DNA from: Larix kaempferi
Taxonomy: Eukaryota > Streptophyta > Pinopsida > Pinales > Pinaceae
DNA: 64,000 bases
NCBI GenBank assembly: GCA_027924585.1
Contig: BSBM01000361.1
Location: forward strand, 38,175,501 to 38,239,500
Direction of reading: 5' to 3'
Shown here: positions 45,101-55,343 of the stretch, piece by piece
How the letters are laid out: each line of letters begins with the position of its first letter
Position numbering within the stretch: position 1 is the stretch's first letter
Position numbers and translations under genes: made by a program
The notes under the pieces: model-generated
Told to the model about the DNA's origin: nothing
Databases searched by the model: none
The model's input: only the letters and a program-made list of their open reading frames with translations

Positions 45101-46750
45101 AGGTGAAAGCAGAAGACAAAATACTCAAAATTGAAGGCTTCCTCCATACCAAAACACTTAGAAAATTTATTAGAAAAAGGTGGCAATCAGGCCAAACAAA
45201 GGTAAGGTAAAGGATGACAGGGATAGTAGTGAAGAATCTGGTGTTTAAAGAAACACTTACCAAATACCTTTGTATTTATTTAGAATTTGGGGCTCCCATG
45301 CCTTAGCTAAAGCATGGGATCTGTTGTGTCTACAACAAATGGCGACTGGCTGGGATGGACCAATTATCTCTGCAACATAAATCAACTAAAAAAAAACAAA
45401 TATGTCAGTCAACAAAACTTTTCAATCTGAACTTCTAGAAAATGTTCACGAAGAGACAGTTTAATAAACAAGAATCACAAAATCAGTACACTTCCATACA
45501 CGATCATGTTAAAGATAATGCCAATCTAGTAAGGAGTTTCAAAGAACAACAGGGATTCTTTACCTTCACGTAATCATGTAAAACCAGCTTGTGTTGAACC
45601 TGGAGATAAATTTAGAGCTACTCATGGGTGTCCTAATTACAGATCACCTTGATCTATTGTAGTTTTATTTATTTACAATGCTTCATTTTGCCATATACAT
45701 ACCTTTTCTTACTTTTTTGTTTTGTTTTGAAAAACATAAAAAACAACACATAGGGCCTTGTTTATATAGGACCACTACCCTGACTTGGTGATCAGATATT
45801 AGCAGTGCCATTCACAAGACTGATCTGGAAACTAAACAAGCGAGCTCAGTAAGGAGACTCCTTGTCTTCCAGCTGTGAAACTGAAAGCAATTACCATGGC
45901 TTGGTAACCATGTAATGGTAATTTCAGTCCAGGATCAGACCCATGATCATAGAAAGGATGGCTTGTGATAAGACCCCCTTGTCCCTACATACAATTGGTG
46001 TCCTATAAATCAAACAAGATTTTATTGAAGTGTGAATCACAAGGCACTACCATGGCTTGGTAACCATATATCAATAGTGTTAGTCACCAATGCTTTGCAG
46101 ATCATGAATGGACCGACCTGTTATAGGATCTTCCACCTCTCAGTAGAACTGAGAGTCATCTTCCAAGTGTGGTGGCTTGATGTGAAGATGTCATTCCACT
46201 AAAAACCTATGAACCTAATGGGATGGCTTAAACTAAGACCCCCCACCTTGTAATTTACATTGATTAGGAGAATTATTATTATCAAGGTGATTTGTAAAAG
46301 GATCCAGAGCAGATAAAGTCGAGCAGGTTATTATGATATGCTGTTTTTAACCATGAAACATGAGATAGGAAAACTTAGTTATACCCCAAACCTCAATTAA
46401 ACAAATAAGACATGCATAAGCTGATGACCGGGATGGAAGGGTACTAATAAAAGCCTTGTAATTATTAACCGTCTAAATTTTGATAAGCAAATTCTAATAC
46501 AGGTTGAATAGCTGTGCATGATAGACAAATCTAAAACTGCAGTTGAGATGATTACTGTGAAAATCTGATCCTCAGACATTGGCCAAGAGTGTAGGGTTAT
46601 TCAAACAGATTGTAAGAAAATAAAATCATCAAACAAAAGAAAGCAAACAACACACCAAACCTATGTACAAATGGATCATACAGATCAAACAAAATACTTT
46701 TTGAGAAGTGAAACATTCACTGGATAGGTGTCAACAACTCCTTCCAGTGT
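45101..46750. other. Non-coding 3' region of Gypsy2 with PBS-like and PPT-like signals
   Basis: On the plus strand ACAACA-AA-TGGCGACTGGCTGGG at 45332-45354 looks like an LTR end plus primer site of a + strand element. Two minus-strand purine tracts, near 45967 (AAGGGGGTCTTA) and 46237 (AGGTGGGGGGTCTTAG), are each followed by an AAGCCATCC word. 'accatggcttggtaaccat' occurs twice (about 45893 and 46050). No coding frame. Confidence 0.45.
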
Positions 46751-47617
46751 CTATAATCGAACAATACTAGGACCCATCTTTTCTGTAACAATGAAAGGTC
46801 CTAGCCAAAGGCGCTGAAACTTGGTATAGGCATTCTTGTCTTTATGCTGTTTGTCCCATCTTAATACTAAGTCTCCAACAGAAAACTCCTTGTCAGATGA
46901 ATATTTCTGATCAAACCATCTTTTCACCATTTGCTGATGATGATATAACTTGTTCTTAGCTGCCTCCCTGTTTTCTTCCAGTTTGAGCAAGGTATCAATT
47001 CTGTGTTGGAGGGGAGACGAGTTATCCTCTTGGACATACTGGGATAATTGCAATGAAGGGATGGTGAGATTAGAAGGAAGAATGGTTTCCTTTCCATAAA
47101 TTAAACAATAAGGGGAGTTTCCTATTGCTTCCTTGGGAGTGATTCGATCTGCCCAAAGAACATTATTGAGCTGAGTGTACCAATCTCTATGATGAGAGGA
47201 TACAATCTTCTTAAGAATTTTTACCAGGTTTTTGTTCAAAGACTCAGCCAACCCATTACCTTGTGGATAGTAATTGGAAGAGAATTTCAACTTGATCCCC
47301 TTTTCAAGGGCATATTTAGCCAGGTCAATTGAAGAAAAGTAAGATGCATTATCGAAGATGAGGTACTCTGGAGTACCAAATAAACTGACTATCTGACTGT
47401 CAAGAAAGGAAATTACTTGGCTAGCGTTACACTTTTTGAGTGGGAGTACCTCTACTTATCTGGTAAAGTAATCAGTGGCAGTAAGGATGTATCAGTGTTG
47501 TAAGGAAGAGGCAGGATTGATAGGTCCAACAAAATCTAATCCCCATTGTTGAAATGGGAACTGAATAGTGACAGGCTGCAAAGGAAAAGCAGGCTTGTTG
47601 AATTTTCCTGCACACTT
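46751..47617 (-). pseudogene. pol: Gypsy2 integrase core and C-terminal domain
   Basis: The core reads QWGLDFVGPI (first Asp), LIFDNASYFSS (second Asp) and YYPQGNGLAESLNKNLVKIL (Glu), so the DDE triad can be traced. The GPY-type tail follows (FSVGDLVLRWDKQHKD, FQRLWLGPFIV). The last 179 codons (46751-47290) are open. Between 47290 and 47617 there are stops (after CEPC, at SSLQH-stop, at YFTR-stop). Catalyses integration in live relatives. Confidence 0.85.
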
Positions 47618-47860
47618 CTAACATGGTTCGCACTTCCTTACATGAGCATAAGCATCCTTAAACAATGTCGACCAGTAATAACCTACCCTGAGAATTTTAT
47701 GAACTGTTGTTTCATCTGAGAAATGACCTCCACCAGGTCCTGCATGAAATTGGAAAAGAATATCATCAGTTTCATGTTTTTCCAAACACTTGAGGAAAAC
47801 ACCATCATAGTTTTTTCTAAACAGAACTTCATTAATAAACTGATATGGAACAACTTTCAA
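47618..47860 (-). pseudogene. pol: Gypsy2 integrase zinc-binding domain
   Basis: 80 codons with the H2C2 finger: FHAGPGGGHFSDETTVHKIL, then YYWSTLFKDAYAHVRKCEPC. It ends in a stop directly after the last cysteine, in frame with the core domain. Confidence 0.82.
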
Positions 47861-47989
47861 TCTTAAAGCCCTGCGTTTTTTGAAATCAAGGGTTTCAGGA
47901 GAAAACCCATGTTTTAAGAAAAACTTGATATGGTCATACCATTCGAACTTCGGGGTGTCAATATCATTTACAAAACCTGTTGGGAGATC

Positions 47990-48710
47990 CTCCTCCTAGT
48001 CCCATTTAGTCTGTTGCTGTACAGGGTCATTTGACTGAGCGGTAAGAAGACAAAGGCCTTTCCCTTTGACTATTTTGGCTGTCCTGATTTCAAGATCATA
48101 CTCTTGTAGGGATGTCATCCAATGAGCCCTTATCTCCCCCAACTCTTTCTGGATAAGCACATTCCTGATGGCAGAGTAAGGTACAATGACTTTCGTTCTG
48201 GATTTCAACAAATAGGGCCTGTAATGCTTAACAAAATTATAAACTGCATAGGCCTGCTTGTCGATGTGAGAATAATTAAGCTCTGCTCCTTTGAATGTTG
48301 ATCTCATGAAAGATATTGGGATTTGAGCGTCATTGTCATGCTTTTGTGTCAAAACAATTGTATAAGAGAAATCAGCAGCAAAGGTATACAAATTGAAATC
48401 CTTTTCGAAATTTGGGGACATTAGGGCAGGGGCTTCGGCAATAGCTTTTCAGATTTGAACAAACGCATCTTTCTGTTCCTGTGACCAGGTGAACTGTACA
48501 TCCTTTTTAACTAAATGTTGCAAAGGTTTAACTATCTGTGCAAAATTTGGTACAAATCTACGAACAAAGTTGATCTTACCCAAGAAAGACTGCATTTCTT
48601 TGCGCGAACCGGGAAAACCGATTTTTGAAATTGCGTCAATGCGTTTAGGGTCGATTATCATACCTTCCTTCGAGACAATGAAGCCCATAAGCTTTCCTTC
48701 TGTCACTGCA
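47990..48710 (-). pseudogene. pol: Gypsy2 RT thumb and gypsy-type RNase H
   Basis: 48449-48706 carries the connection after the RT active site (GFIVSKEGMIIDPKRIDAI, MQSFLGKINFVRRFVPNFAQ). 47996-48421 is the RNase H: DFNLYTFAADFSYTIVLTQK, LNYSHIDKQAYAVYNFVKHY, RAHWMTSLQEYDLEI. The first catalytic Asp position reads FAADFS and the Glu block reads NYSHIDKQAY. A stop and frameshift separate the two frames. In Tat elements this RNase H is often degraded. Confidence 0.82.
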
Positions 48711-48789
48711 AATATGGATTTCTTCGGGTATAGGGAAATCCTGTACTTCCTGCAATGTTCAAAAACCTGTTTCAGAGCGAGAAGATGTT

Positions 48790-48989
48790 CATGTCATTTC
48801 TTTGAGTAGATGGTGATGTCATCAAGATAAACCACGACAGAATCATGCATTAATCCTTGGAAAGCTATATCCATAGCTCTCTGAAAAGTGGCTCTTGCAT
48901 TAATCAACCCGAAAGGCATCCGCCTATAGGCAAAGGTACCCCAAGAGGTTCTGAAAGCTGTCTTCTCGATTCAAGTTTTTGAAATAGAC
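48790..48989 (-). pseudogene. pol: Gypsy2 RT active-site region with motif A deleted
   Basis: After GEIRL at 48990 the minus strand gives CVYFKNLNRE-like text (with a stop), then jumps, with a frameshift, to SWGTFAYRRMPFGLINARAT, MDIAFQGLMHDSVVVYLDDITIYSK and a stop. YLDD is present. The ~50 residues between NLNR and the F.TSWGTF block, which contain catalytic motif A (LLDGFSGYNQ in relatives), are absent. Confidence 0.8.
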
Positions 48990-50267
48990 TCACAGTCGAA
49001 TTTCCCCACTTTTCTTACGGACAGGCACCAAGTTGGTTATCCATTGCGTATGCCTAACATGGAAGATAATTCGGGCTGTCAGTAGCTTTTCAAGTTCCCT
49101 TTTGACAGAGAGTTCTAAGCTAGGGTGCATTTTCCGCAACTTTTGTTGATATGGCTTTACTTCTGGCTTCACGGGTATGTTGTGGTACATGACGCTGGTA
49201 TCAAATGTTTTCAATTCGTCATAGGTCCAGGCAAAGACATCTTTATATTCTTTACAAAGTTTAATGATGGCTCTGCATTCCTCGAGGGTACAATAAACTC
49301 CTAAATTGATAAAACGGGGTTCTTGCTCTGTGCCTAAATTGACTTGCTCATAATTGAGTGAGGATCTCTGGGTTTTACAGTTTGTGTTGCGTCTGAATTT
49401 GTCTTGCAAATCATAGAACTTCTCCAAATTGATCACTGATTTCGGGATGACATTCGAAGGATCGGAGAGTAATTTTTCATGTTCATCCTCATCTATAGCC
49501 ATGTCTTGAAACGTATCTTGGGCTGTCAGAAAATCAAGAATCTGTTGATCATCTTCAAACACCTTCCAACTCGTTACATTGTCTAGTATGGAAGGCCTAT
49601 ACATAAGCTCTATTGAGAACGCTTGAGGAGACAGGCCCTCTAGCGGAATCAATCTAGATGTTGTATTTGCCAATAAGTCAGCATCGAGATTCTGAGATCT
49701 AGGAACCGAATTAATATTGAATGCAACGAAGGAACTGGTAAGATCTCTTACCAATTTCTGATAATTCATCAGGTGGGGGGATAGACAGTGTATCTTATTC
49801 CTCACTTGTTTCACAATGATCTCTAAGTCACCAAAGCATTGAATTATTTGTACTTTCATATTGATTTCCTTCTTAAGTCCCTGCACTAGGGCCTCATATT
49901 CAGCTATATTGTTAGTACAATCAAATTCTAACCTGCATGCAATCATAGTTTTTATTCCTTTTGGGTCTATAAGAACACAACCTGCACCGGCTCCATCTTT
50001 TGATTTAGAACCGTAAAAAAATAATGTCCAAGAAATAGGATCTAATCTAAAATTTGTATTTACATTAAAAATATTATGTACAATGTCTCCTGAGAAAGGC
50101 ACAGAGGTGAGATGAGTTACCTGAGATTCATTCTGTGCATTCTCTTCTGGTGAAATGTCAGCTAGCAGGTCCCCAAAGAAAGTGTCAAAGGTAAAATGCT
50201 CAATTTGTGAATTGAAGTAACGTGCAGGTTCACTTGAGTCATTTAAGTCTGTGACTGTCTGTTTCAT
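48990..50267 (-). pseudogene. pol: Gypsy2 archaeal-type RNase H followed by RT N-terminus
   Basis: 425 open codons. Residues about 79-205 are an RNase H of the archaeal/RVT_3 type: SWTLFFYGSKSKDGAGAG, CTNNIAEYEALVQGL (Glu), CFGDLEIIVKQV (Asp), NLDADLLANTTSRLI (Asp). The first catalytic Asp (usual YFDGS) is Tyr. An acidic linker follows, then from about residue 345 the RT entry PVKPEVKPYQQKLRKMHPS, ending ITNLVPVRKKSGEIRL. The RNase H thus precedes the RT in one continuous frame, unlike the usual Tat order. The frame ends at a stop where the RT is deleted. Confidence 0.85.
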
Positions 50268-50318
50268 GAAGGGCCCCCTACTGATCTTGATTTTATTAGG
50301 TTGTCCATTATAGGGTAA

Positions 50319-50798
50319 TCACAAATGAGACCAGTTAGTGGCAAAATAGCCTTTCAGTTTTTCAGACCAGTCTCTGCTAAGCCACATACCATATGCTTCT
50401 GGGATGTCAGCTATGACAATATCGATTGTTTGGTGGATCCGAAGATCTGCTGACAGTGTAAGCAGAACGTTTCTAAGTCTCCCCACCACTCTGACTTTAG
50501 ATCTGTCAAGTTGTACTATCTGAGGTGGGCAAGGTTCCCATGTGGCATTCAACTTTCTACAAACAGACAAAGGCATCACATTTGATGAGGCACCTAAGTC
50601 TATCATGCAGTTATGTACATTTCTATTGAAAATATCGAAAGTAAGCAGGAAAGGAGGTCTCCTTCTGCTGCCAGTTTTTTGTTCATCAGATTTAGTAAAA
50701 GAGTCAAGGTTATTGTTTGGCAATTCTCTTGGTTGTTTGACTACCATACTTTTGGGTAAGGTATCCCTCATAGAAGGGATTTTCAATAGTTCAAACAA
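50319..50798 (-). pseudogene. pol: Gypsy2 aspartic protease
   Basis: 159 codons with FDIFNRNVHNCMIDLGASSN (active site; DSGAS altered to DLGAS), VMPLSVCRKLN and DIVIADIPEAYGMWLSRDWS, the retroviral-type protease pattern of Tat elements. It continues as LKGYFATNWSHL-stop. A short broken stretch joins it to the RNase H frame at 50267. The catalytic Asp is kept. Confidence 0.8.
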
Positions 50799-50828
50799 AG
50801 AGATGTTTGCTTTAACTCTTTTAAGATC

Positions 50829-52654
50829 TTAAACTAGGTTGTACTCCATTTCGGGGATGACTTTGTCCTTTTGGGGAACAGTCTTGCCTTTGTTAGGAAT
50901 TGGTGTAGAGGAGGAAGGTTCCTGAGGGGGTTGAGGCCTAGACCTTGTGTTGTAAGGATGTTGTACATTGAACAAAGTCTCAAATTCTTCTTCTTCTTCA
51001 CACATGGGGAGTTTTGAGAAGTAACTGATAGTGTTGATTTGTGGATCCTGTTCTTCTTCTTCTCCTTCAGGTAATTGTGGATATGGGTCGGTTTGATCAT
51101 TGGAAACTTTAGGGGCGTTTTGAGATTCTGCTGCTAAGGCTATGAAAATAGAATAGATTTCTTCAATTGTGAGGCCTTCCGTTGGATTAGGAGGAGGTGG
51201 ATTTGGTGGAGGTTGATAAGGTATCCTGAAAGGTGGCCTTATAAAACCTCTATTATGGTTCTGATTTTCATTGTTTGTCTTCTTCAAATCAACCATCTCA
51301 TTTGACATTTTCTGGATGAACTTTGTCATATCAGTCATGTCAAGTGGATCCTTGTTTTGAACAGTTGTTTTAAGAGCAGTATCGGTTCTCCTTCTAGAAG
51401 TGGAGGGTTGTTCCTCTGTAGTCTCAGGACTATCTTTCAGGCAGAACATGTCCTTCTCTACCTGAATTTCTTCAGCAAATGCTTCAAGTAAGGTGCCTTT
51501 ATGTGCTCGTTTCACCCATATTGCAATGGGTGCAGGTAGGCCTTTTTCATAGTAGGCCACCAACAATTCTTCAACAGGAAGAAGGTTGGTGGGAATTCTA
51601 TTCTTTAGGTATGAGAACCTTTGATTAAAATCTTTAACTCTTTCCTTCCTTTGATCTTCATGGAGGATAACTCCAAAACAAGATCCTGCGGCGTTTTGTC
51701 ATCTCCAAACTTTTGGATGAATAGTTTTTCAAACTCATCCCAAGAAATAATAGACCTTTCTGGTAAGGAAAAATACCATGCAGCTGCCTTCCCTTCAAAG
51801 GTATAAGGGAAGAGTCTACATACCACATCCTCATGAATGACACTCCTAAGTCTGATAGCCTGCATAAAGGTTTTAATGTGATCTACTACAGGTGACTTGT
51901 CATCTGGGTTAAACTTAGGTAACCATTTCTCAGGGTTTTTAGGTAATCTGTGCTAGTCTCCAAGTACCCATACTGCATCTTAGTCGAGCCATGGTCTATT
52001 TTGGCCTTCTCCAGCCATAGGTATTTCTTCTTCTTCTTCTTCTGACGAAGAACCAGAAGAATGTTCGTTGTCTAAGGAAGATGATGAAGATGAAGGAGGG
52101 GATGGCGGTGGTCCACTAGCTCCAAGTTTTGGTTGATCTCGTGCTCCTTGAAAAGGAGTCTGAAGATTATATTTAGGAGAACCTAGTTGATTGATCAGCT
52201 CTTGATCTTCAGGGTGTTGATCAACTGTCTGTTGATTCTCAGTATTAGGATCAATTGTCTGTTGGATCTATGGGTCACTGGTCCGCGGAATGGAATTTTG
52301 TTGATCTTCTTGTTGGTTGGTCTGCAAAATATTGTATGAATTCAAATCTACCAGACCACGTCTTCTTTGGTCAGTGATCTGTTGTTCTGTTCTAATAACA
52401 CTGTTGGCGGATGGTTTCAATATCTGTTCTAGTGTGAGGGTTCCTCTTGTAGGTGATACAATAATAACCTCTCTTCTGTTTTGCTGTTGTACTGCGGGTG
52501 TGATAGGTATAACTGTAGGTTGGGTAGAGGTAATAGGAAGGACTGTAGGTTGTAATTCAGTCGGTTGTTCATAGGTTGAAGCCCTTGAATAGCTTTGAGT
52601 TTGAACCGTTGAAGTACTTGCCGGAGGAGGTTTCTTAGTAGCTTGTTTAGGCAT
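50829..52654 (-). pseudogene. gag: Gypsy2 gag, broken
   Basis: The ATG at 52654 lies 14 bases after the primer site and opens a 128-codon Gln/Pro/Thr-rich frame. The gag core is in 51605-51865 (RLFPYTFEGKAAAWYFSLPE, SWDEFEKLFIQKFGDDKTPQ), a retrotransposon gag domain. 50829-51566 continues with LVAYYEKGLPAPIAIWVKRA, a Pro-rich and Glu-rich tail (PPPNPPPPNP, EGEEEEQDP) and a YNTRSRPQPP end. Stops near 52267, 51990 and 51600 break it. No zinc knuckle seen. Confidence 0.82.
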
Positions 52655-52667
52655 GTTGTACTAGTGA

Positions 52668-52684
52668 CCCTCCTTCTAGCGCCA
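52668..52684 (-). other. Gypsy2 primer-binding site
   Basis: On the minus strand TGGCGCTAGAAGGAGGG follows the LTR end CATCAACA after two bases. TGGCGC starts are typical of plant gypsy primer sites. The tRNA is not identified. Confidence 0.65.
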
Positions 52685-52686
52685 TT

Positions 52687-54314
52687 TGTTGATGCCTCGG
52701 GTTTGCAGGTTAGATGAAAAAGGTGCTGGAATGTTTCCAAGGCTCCCAATAGAGGAAGAAAACCCAAGCTAAAAGGCTTCGAAATACCCCGCGCAAGGGC
52801 AGTTCTATCCCCATCCTATTTGGTATGGTGATCCCCCACGGATATTCGGCCTCCGCTGGCACTCTGAGAGTTGGTGATTTGACCAATTAGGTCAATTTTC
52901 CAATCAAGGAAAACAAGGGTGTGAAAATGGTAAAGCTAAGATAACCTAACCTATTTCAGAAAAGGAAAACTAATCTAAGTTAGTCCTATTCTAAAAAGAA
53001 AGCTTGATATTGTGCAGATCAACCTTGAGGTATGATGAACAAGTAAATTACCACCTTCAACAGAAATGTCTTTGATGAGTTACTTATTAACTTAAACCAC
53101 AATCCATTAATGAAAATTAAAAGACAATAATTCAAGTACTTAAGCCTGTTCAAGAATCAATCTGTAATCATTTTGTCAATTGAAAAATTAACCATGATTA
53201 TTATGTGCAACGAATCATTTGTAGAAATCGATAAAGAAAGTATTAATATTGAATAAACTTAATGAAATACCTCACAGCATCAATCATTCATACAGGGAAA
53301 CCAATATGATAGATCCATACATTATATATATGCAAAACATTATATATATGCAAAATGATAACACTCACTGTAGATGACAATCTGAAGTACACAATCAATA
53401 ATTCTCAAATTAACTTGAGGAATAACAAGAGATAGATCAAAAGATGACTTTACTGTATTAAAAGAGTCTTGTACATAAATTACAAAATCTCTGATGAACA
53501 AAGTATCCCCAACCTTTCTCCTGCCGATGTGTAATTCCAAAATTACCAACCCCTAGCTACGAGAAGCATTGCTCCTTAAATAGGAAATTACAAAAGAGTG
53601 CAGGTGGAAATTACCCATAGGTAGGGCTTACAAAAATTCAAATAAGACTATGGATCAAGAAAAATCCTGCCAATTGCCACTTTCCTGGCTTTCATGATTT
53701 TCATCACCCTTCAAACAAAATGATTTCTCGGGATTCGTCCTCCAATTAAAAGAGATCTTCACGACATAGCAAAAACTCAATACTTAATTGTTGACTATCA
53801 GAAACAAATGGTTTGTCTTCTAGAGGATCTTCCGCGGGAACTTCGGGATTATGAGCGACATCCTCAAAAATAGAGAAATCCGTCAAGGGATCCACCTCAG
53901 AAGGAGTTCACAGAATATCAGGTTCTTCATTGATTATAAAATCTCGTACAATAGTACCATCTTGGTCGGTTGGCTCTTCGGGAGCTTTCTTTTCCTTCTT
54001 GTCAAGGCGTTGCATGCAGACAGATAGGGCTTCAAAATCTCCTTCTTCACTATCACTGTTCATATCAGGAATACCTACATCAAAAGGTGGTGACATAGGT
54101 TCTTGATATAGAAATGGCTAAAGTTCCTCATCTTCAAAACATGCATCAAGGGATTCATTTTCTATCTGCATATTGCTCATACCAAATGCGTCAAGAAGAA
54201 ACTTACAACATCAACATGCAAATTTTCCTCTTAAAGAATACAGAGGACGAACTAAAGGTTTCATGTTTGTTACTAATTTAAGGCCAACAGATAGGATGGT
54301 AATGATTGAGCGGA
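52687..54314 (-). repeat. Gypsy2 5' LTR, interrupted by Gypsy3 at 54314
   Basis: Direct repeat of 42487-44067. Local differences include a short duplication of 'cattatatatatgcaaaa' at about 53320-53356. Similarity runs exactly up to the base before the Gypsy3 LTR start (TGTTGGTGGG at 54315). The outer part of this LTR should lie beyond the right window edge. Confidence 0.78.
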
Positions 54315-55331
54315 TGTTGGTGGGAAAAACTACCCTATAGTAAGGAAACTGATACTATCAACTGAAAGGGGATGACAGGTAAGCATATTAACTGTGTTAC
54401 AGAGATGTTCATGAAAGGAAATAGGTTATAGGTCTTGAGAACATACCTTTCGAATGACATTCAATCCTAGGTCTTATTCGATCTTGCGCTTGATCCTCAA
54501 GTCAACCTCCCATTCAACAAACCTGCAATACAAGTACCTTTCTCAGCGTATCTTGGATAATATATAATGATGGAAAAAGACAAAGCAATTTAAACATCTA
54601 ATATTAACCAAAACATATCCAAACAAGTATAACACTTCAATGAGCACTTAATTTGGGACAAGAAAGATGCTTCAACCTTTTATTGTCAAATGCAAATTGA
54701 TGATACAAAGTATACCTGACTTTGTGACATGCTCATGCAACTTGATCCTGGGGTCCTGCCCTTCTCTGGCTTGGATATCTTCCAGCATAATCTCCTCCAA
54801 TGCAAGCTTCTCTTTAAAAGTATCTTAGTAACATTCATGTCTCTAACCCCTCTCTTTATTCTTCCTTGTATTTATAGGACAAGGGAAGCAGTTCAGGTCG
54901 AGAGATGGTTATGGAGGAAGTTGGGGAAGTTGGGAAACCAACTGCAACTAATCCTCTTCGTGAAATTAATTATTTTTTAATCATCTTTTGAGGTGTACGC
55001 TACTGTTGCTCAGGGCGCTACTATAGTGTTTGTAAACTAGCGCTCATCACTTTTTGAACGTTGAACGCTACTCTGTTGAAGAGGAGTAGCACTCATGAGG
55101 CTTGAGCACTACTATTACACACTGGAGTAGGGTACAGGTGCTAGTCTATTGAAGTAGAGTAGCTCTCATGTCTCAAAATGACATTTTTAGGATTTTTCTA
55201 GTCTTGTCAGGAGGTGGAGTAAGTCAAAGTCTCATCTGGGGTCAACATGCTCCTCCATCCAAGTTGTCCTTTTGTGTGATCAACAGCTCAAAATGATCAT
55301 GGATGGAGAGGTGCAGGTTTGACCTATAACA
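54315..55331 (-). repeat. Gypsy3 3' LTR
   Basis: On the plus strand it runs from TGTTGGTGGG to CCTATAACA; on the minus strand it starts TGTTATAGGTC after the purine tract. The inner boundary is set by that tract and the outer one by the break in Gypsy2 LTR similarity. It has a TATA box on the minus strand (54870-54877) and many (A/G)GCGCTACT-like words at 55010-55180. Its partner lies outside, so the assignment rests on these signals. Confidence 0.7.
54870..54877 (-). promoter_or_regulatory. TATA box of the Gypsy3 LTR
   Basis: On the minus strand TATAAATA in the context TCCTATAAATACAAGG, about 455 bp into the LTR, fits a U3 promoter. Confidence 0.5.
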
Positions 55332-55343
55332 GATGCCCCCTAA
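55332..55343 (-). other. Gypsy3 polypurine tract
   Basis: On the minus strand TTAGGGGGCATC immediately precedes TGTTATAGG. The G-rich tract plus CATC fits plant gypsy primers. Confidence 0.65.

Larger units (their letters stand above)
42487..54314 (-). mobile_element. Gypsy2: Tat-like Ty3/gypsy element with RNase H upstream of RT
   Basis: Minus-strand order, right to left: LTR (52687-54314, cut by Gypsy3), primer site, gag, protease, archaeal-type RNase H, RT, gypsy RNase H, integrase, 2.7 kb non-coding 3' region with a minisatellite, LTR (from 42487). The left end TGTTGATG sits inside the Gypsy1 protease, next to target bases CCCCT. The matching duplication would be beyond the window. Every open frame is broken at least once and the RT core has a deletion. 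A further nested + strand LTR between 44.07 and 45.34 kb is possible. Confidence 0.82.

Noticed and set aside
52429-52767. 112-codon minus-strand frame with the same MGFLPLLGALETFQHLF start
   Set aside because: It crosses the LTR end and primer site, then runs out of frame over gag.
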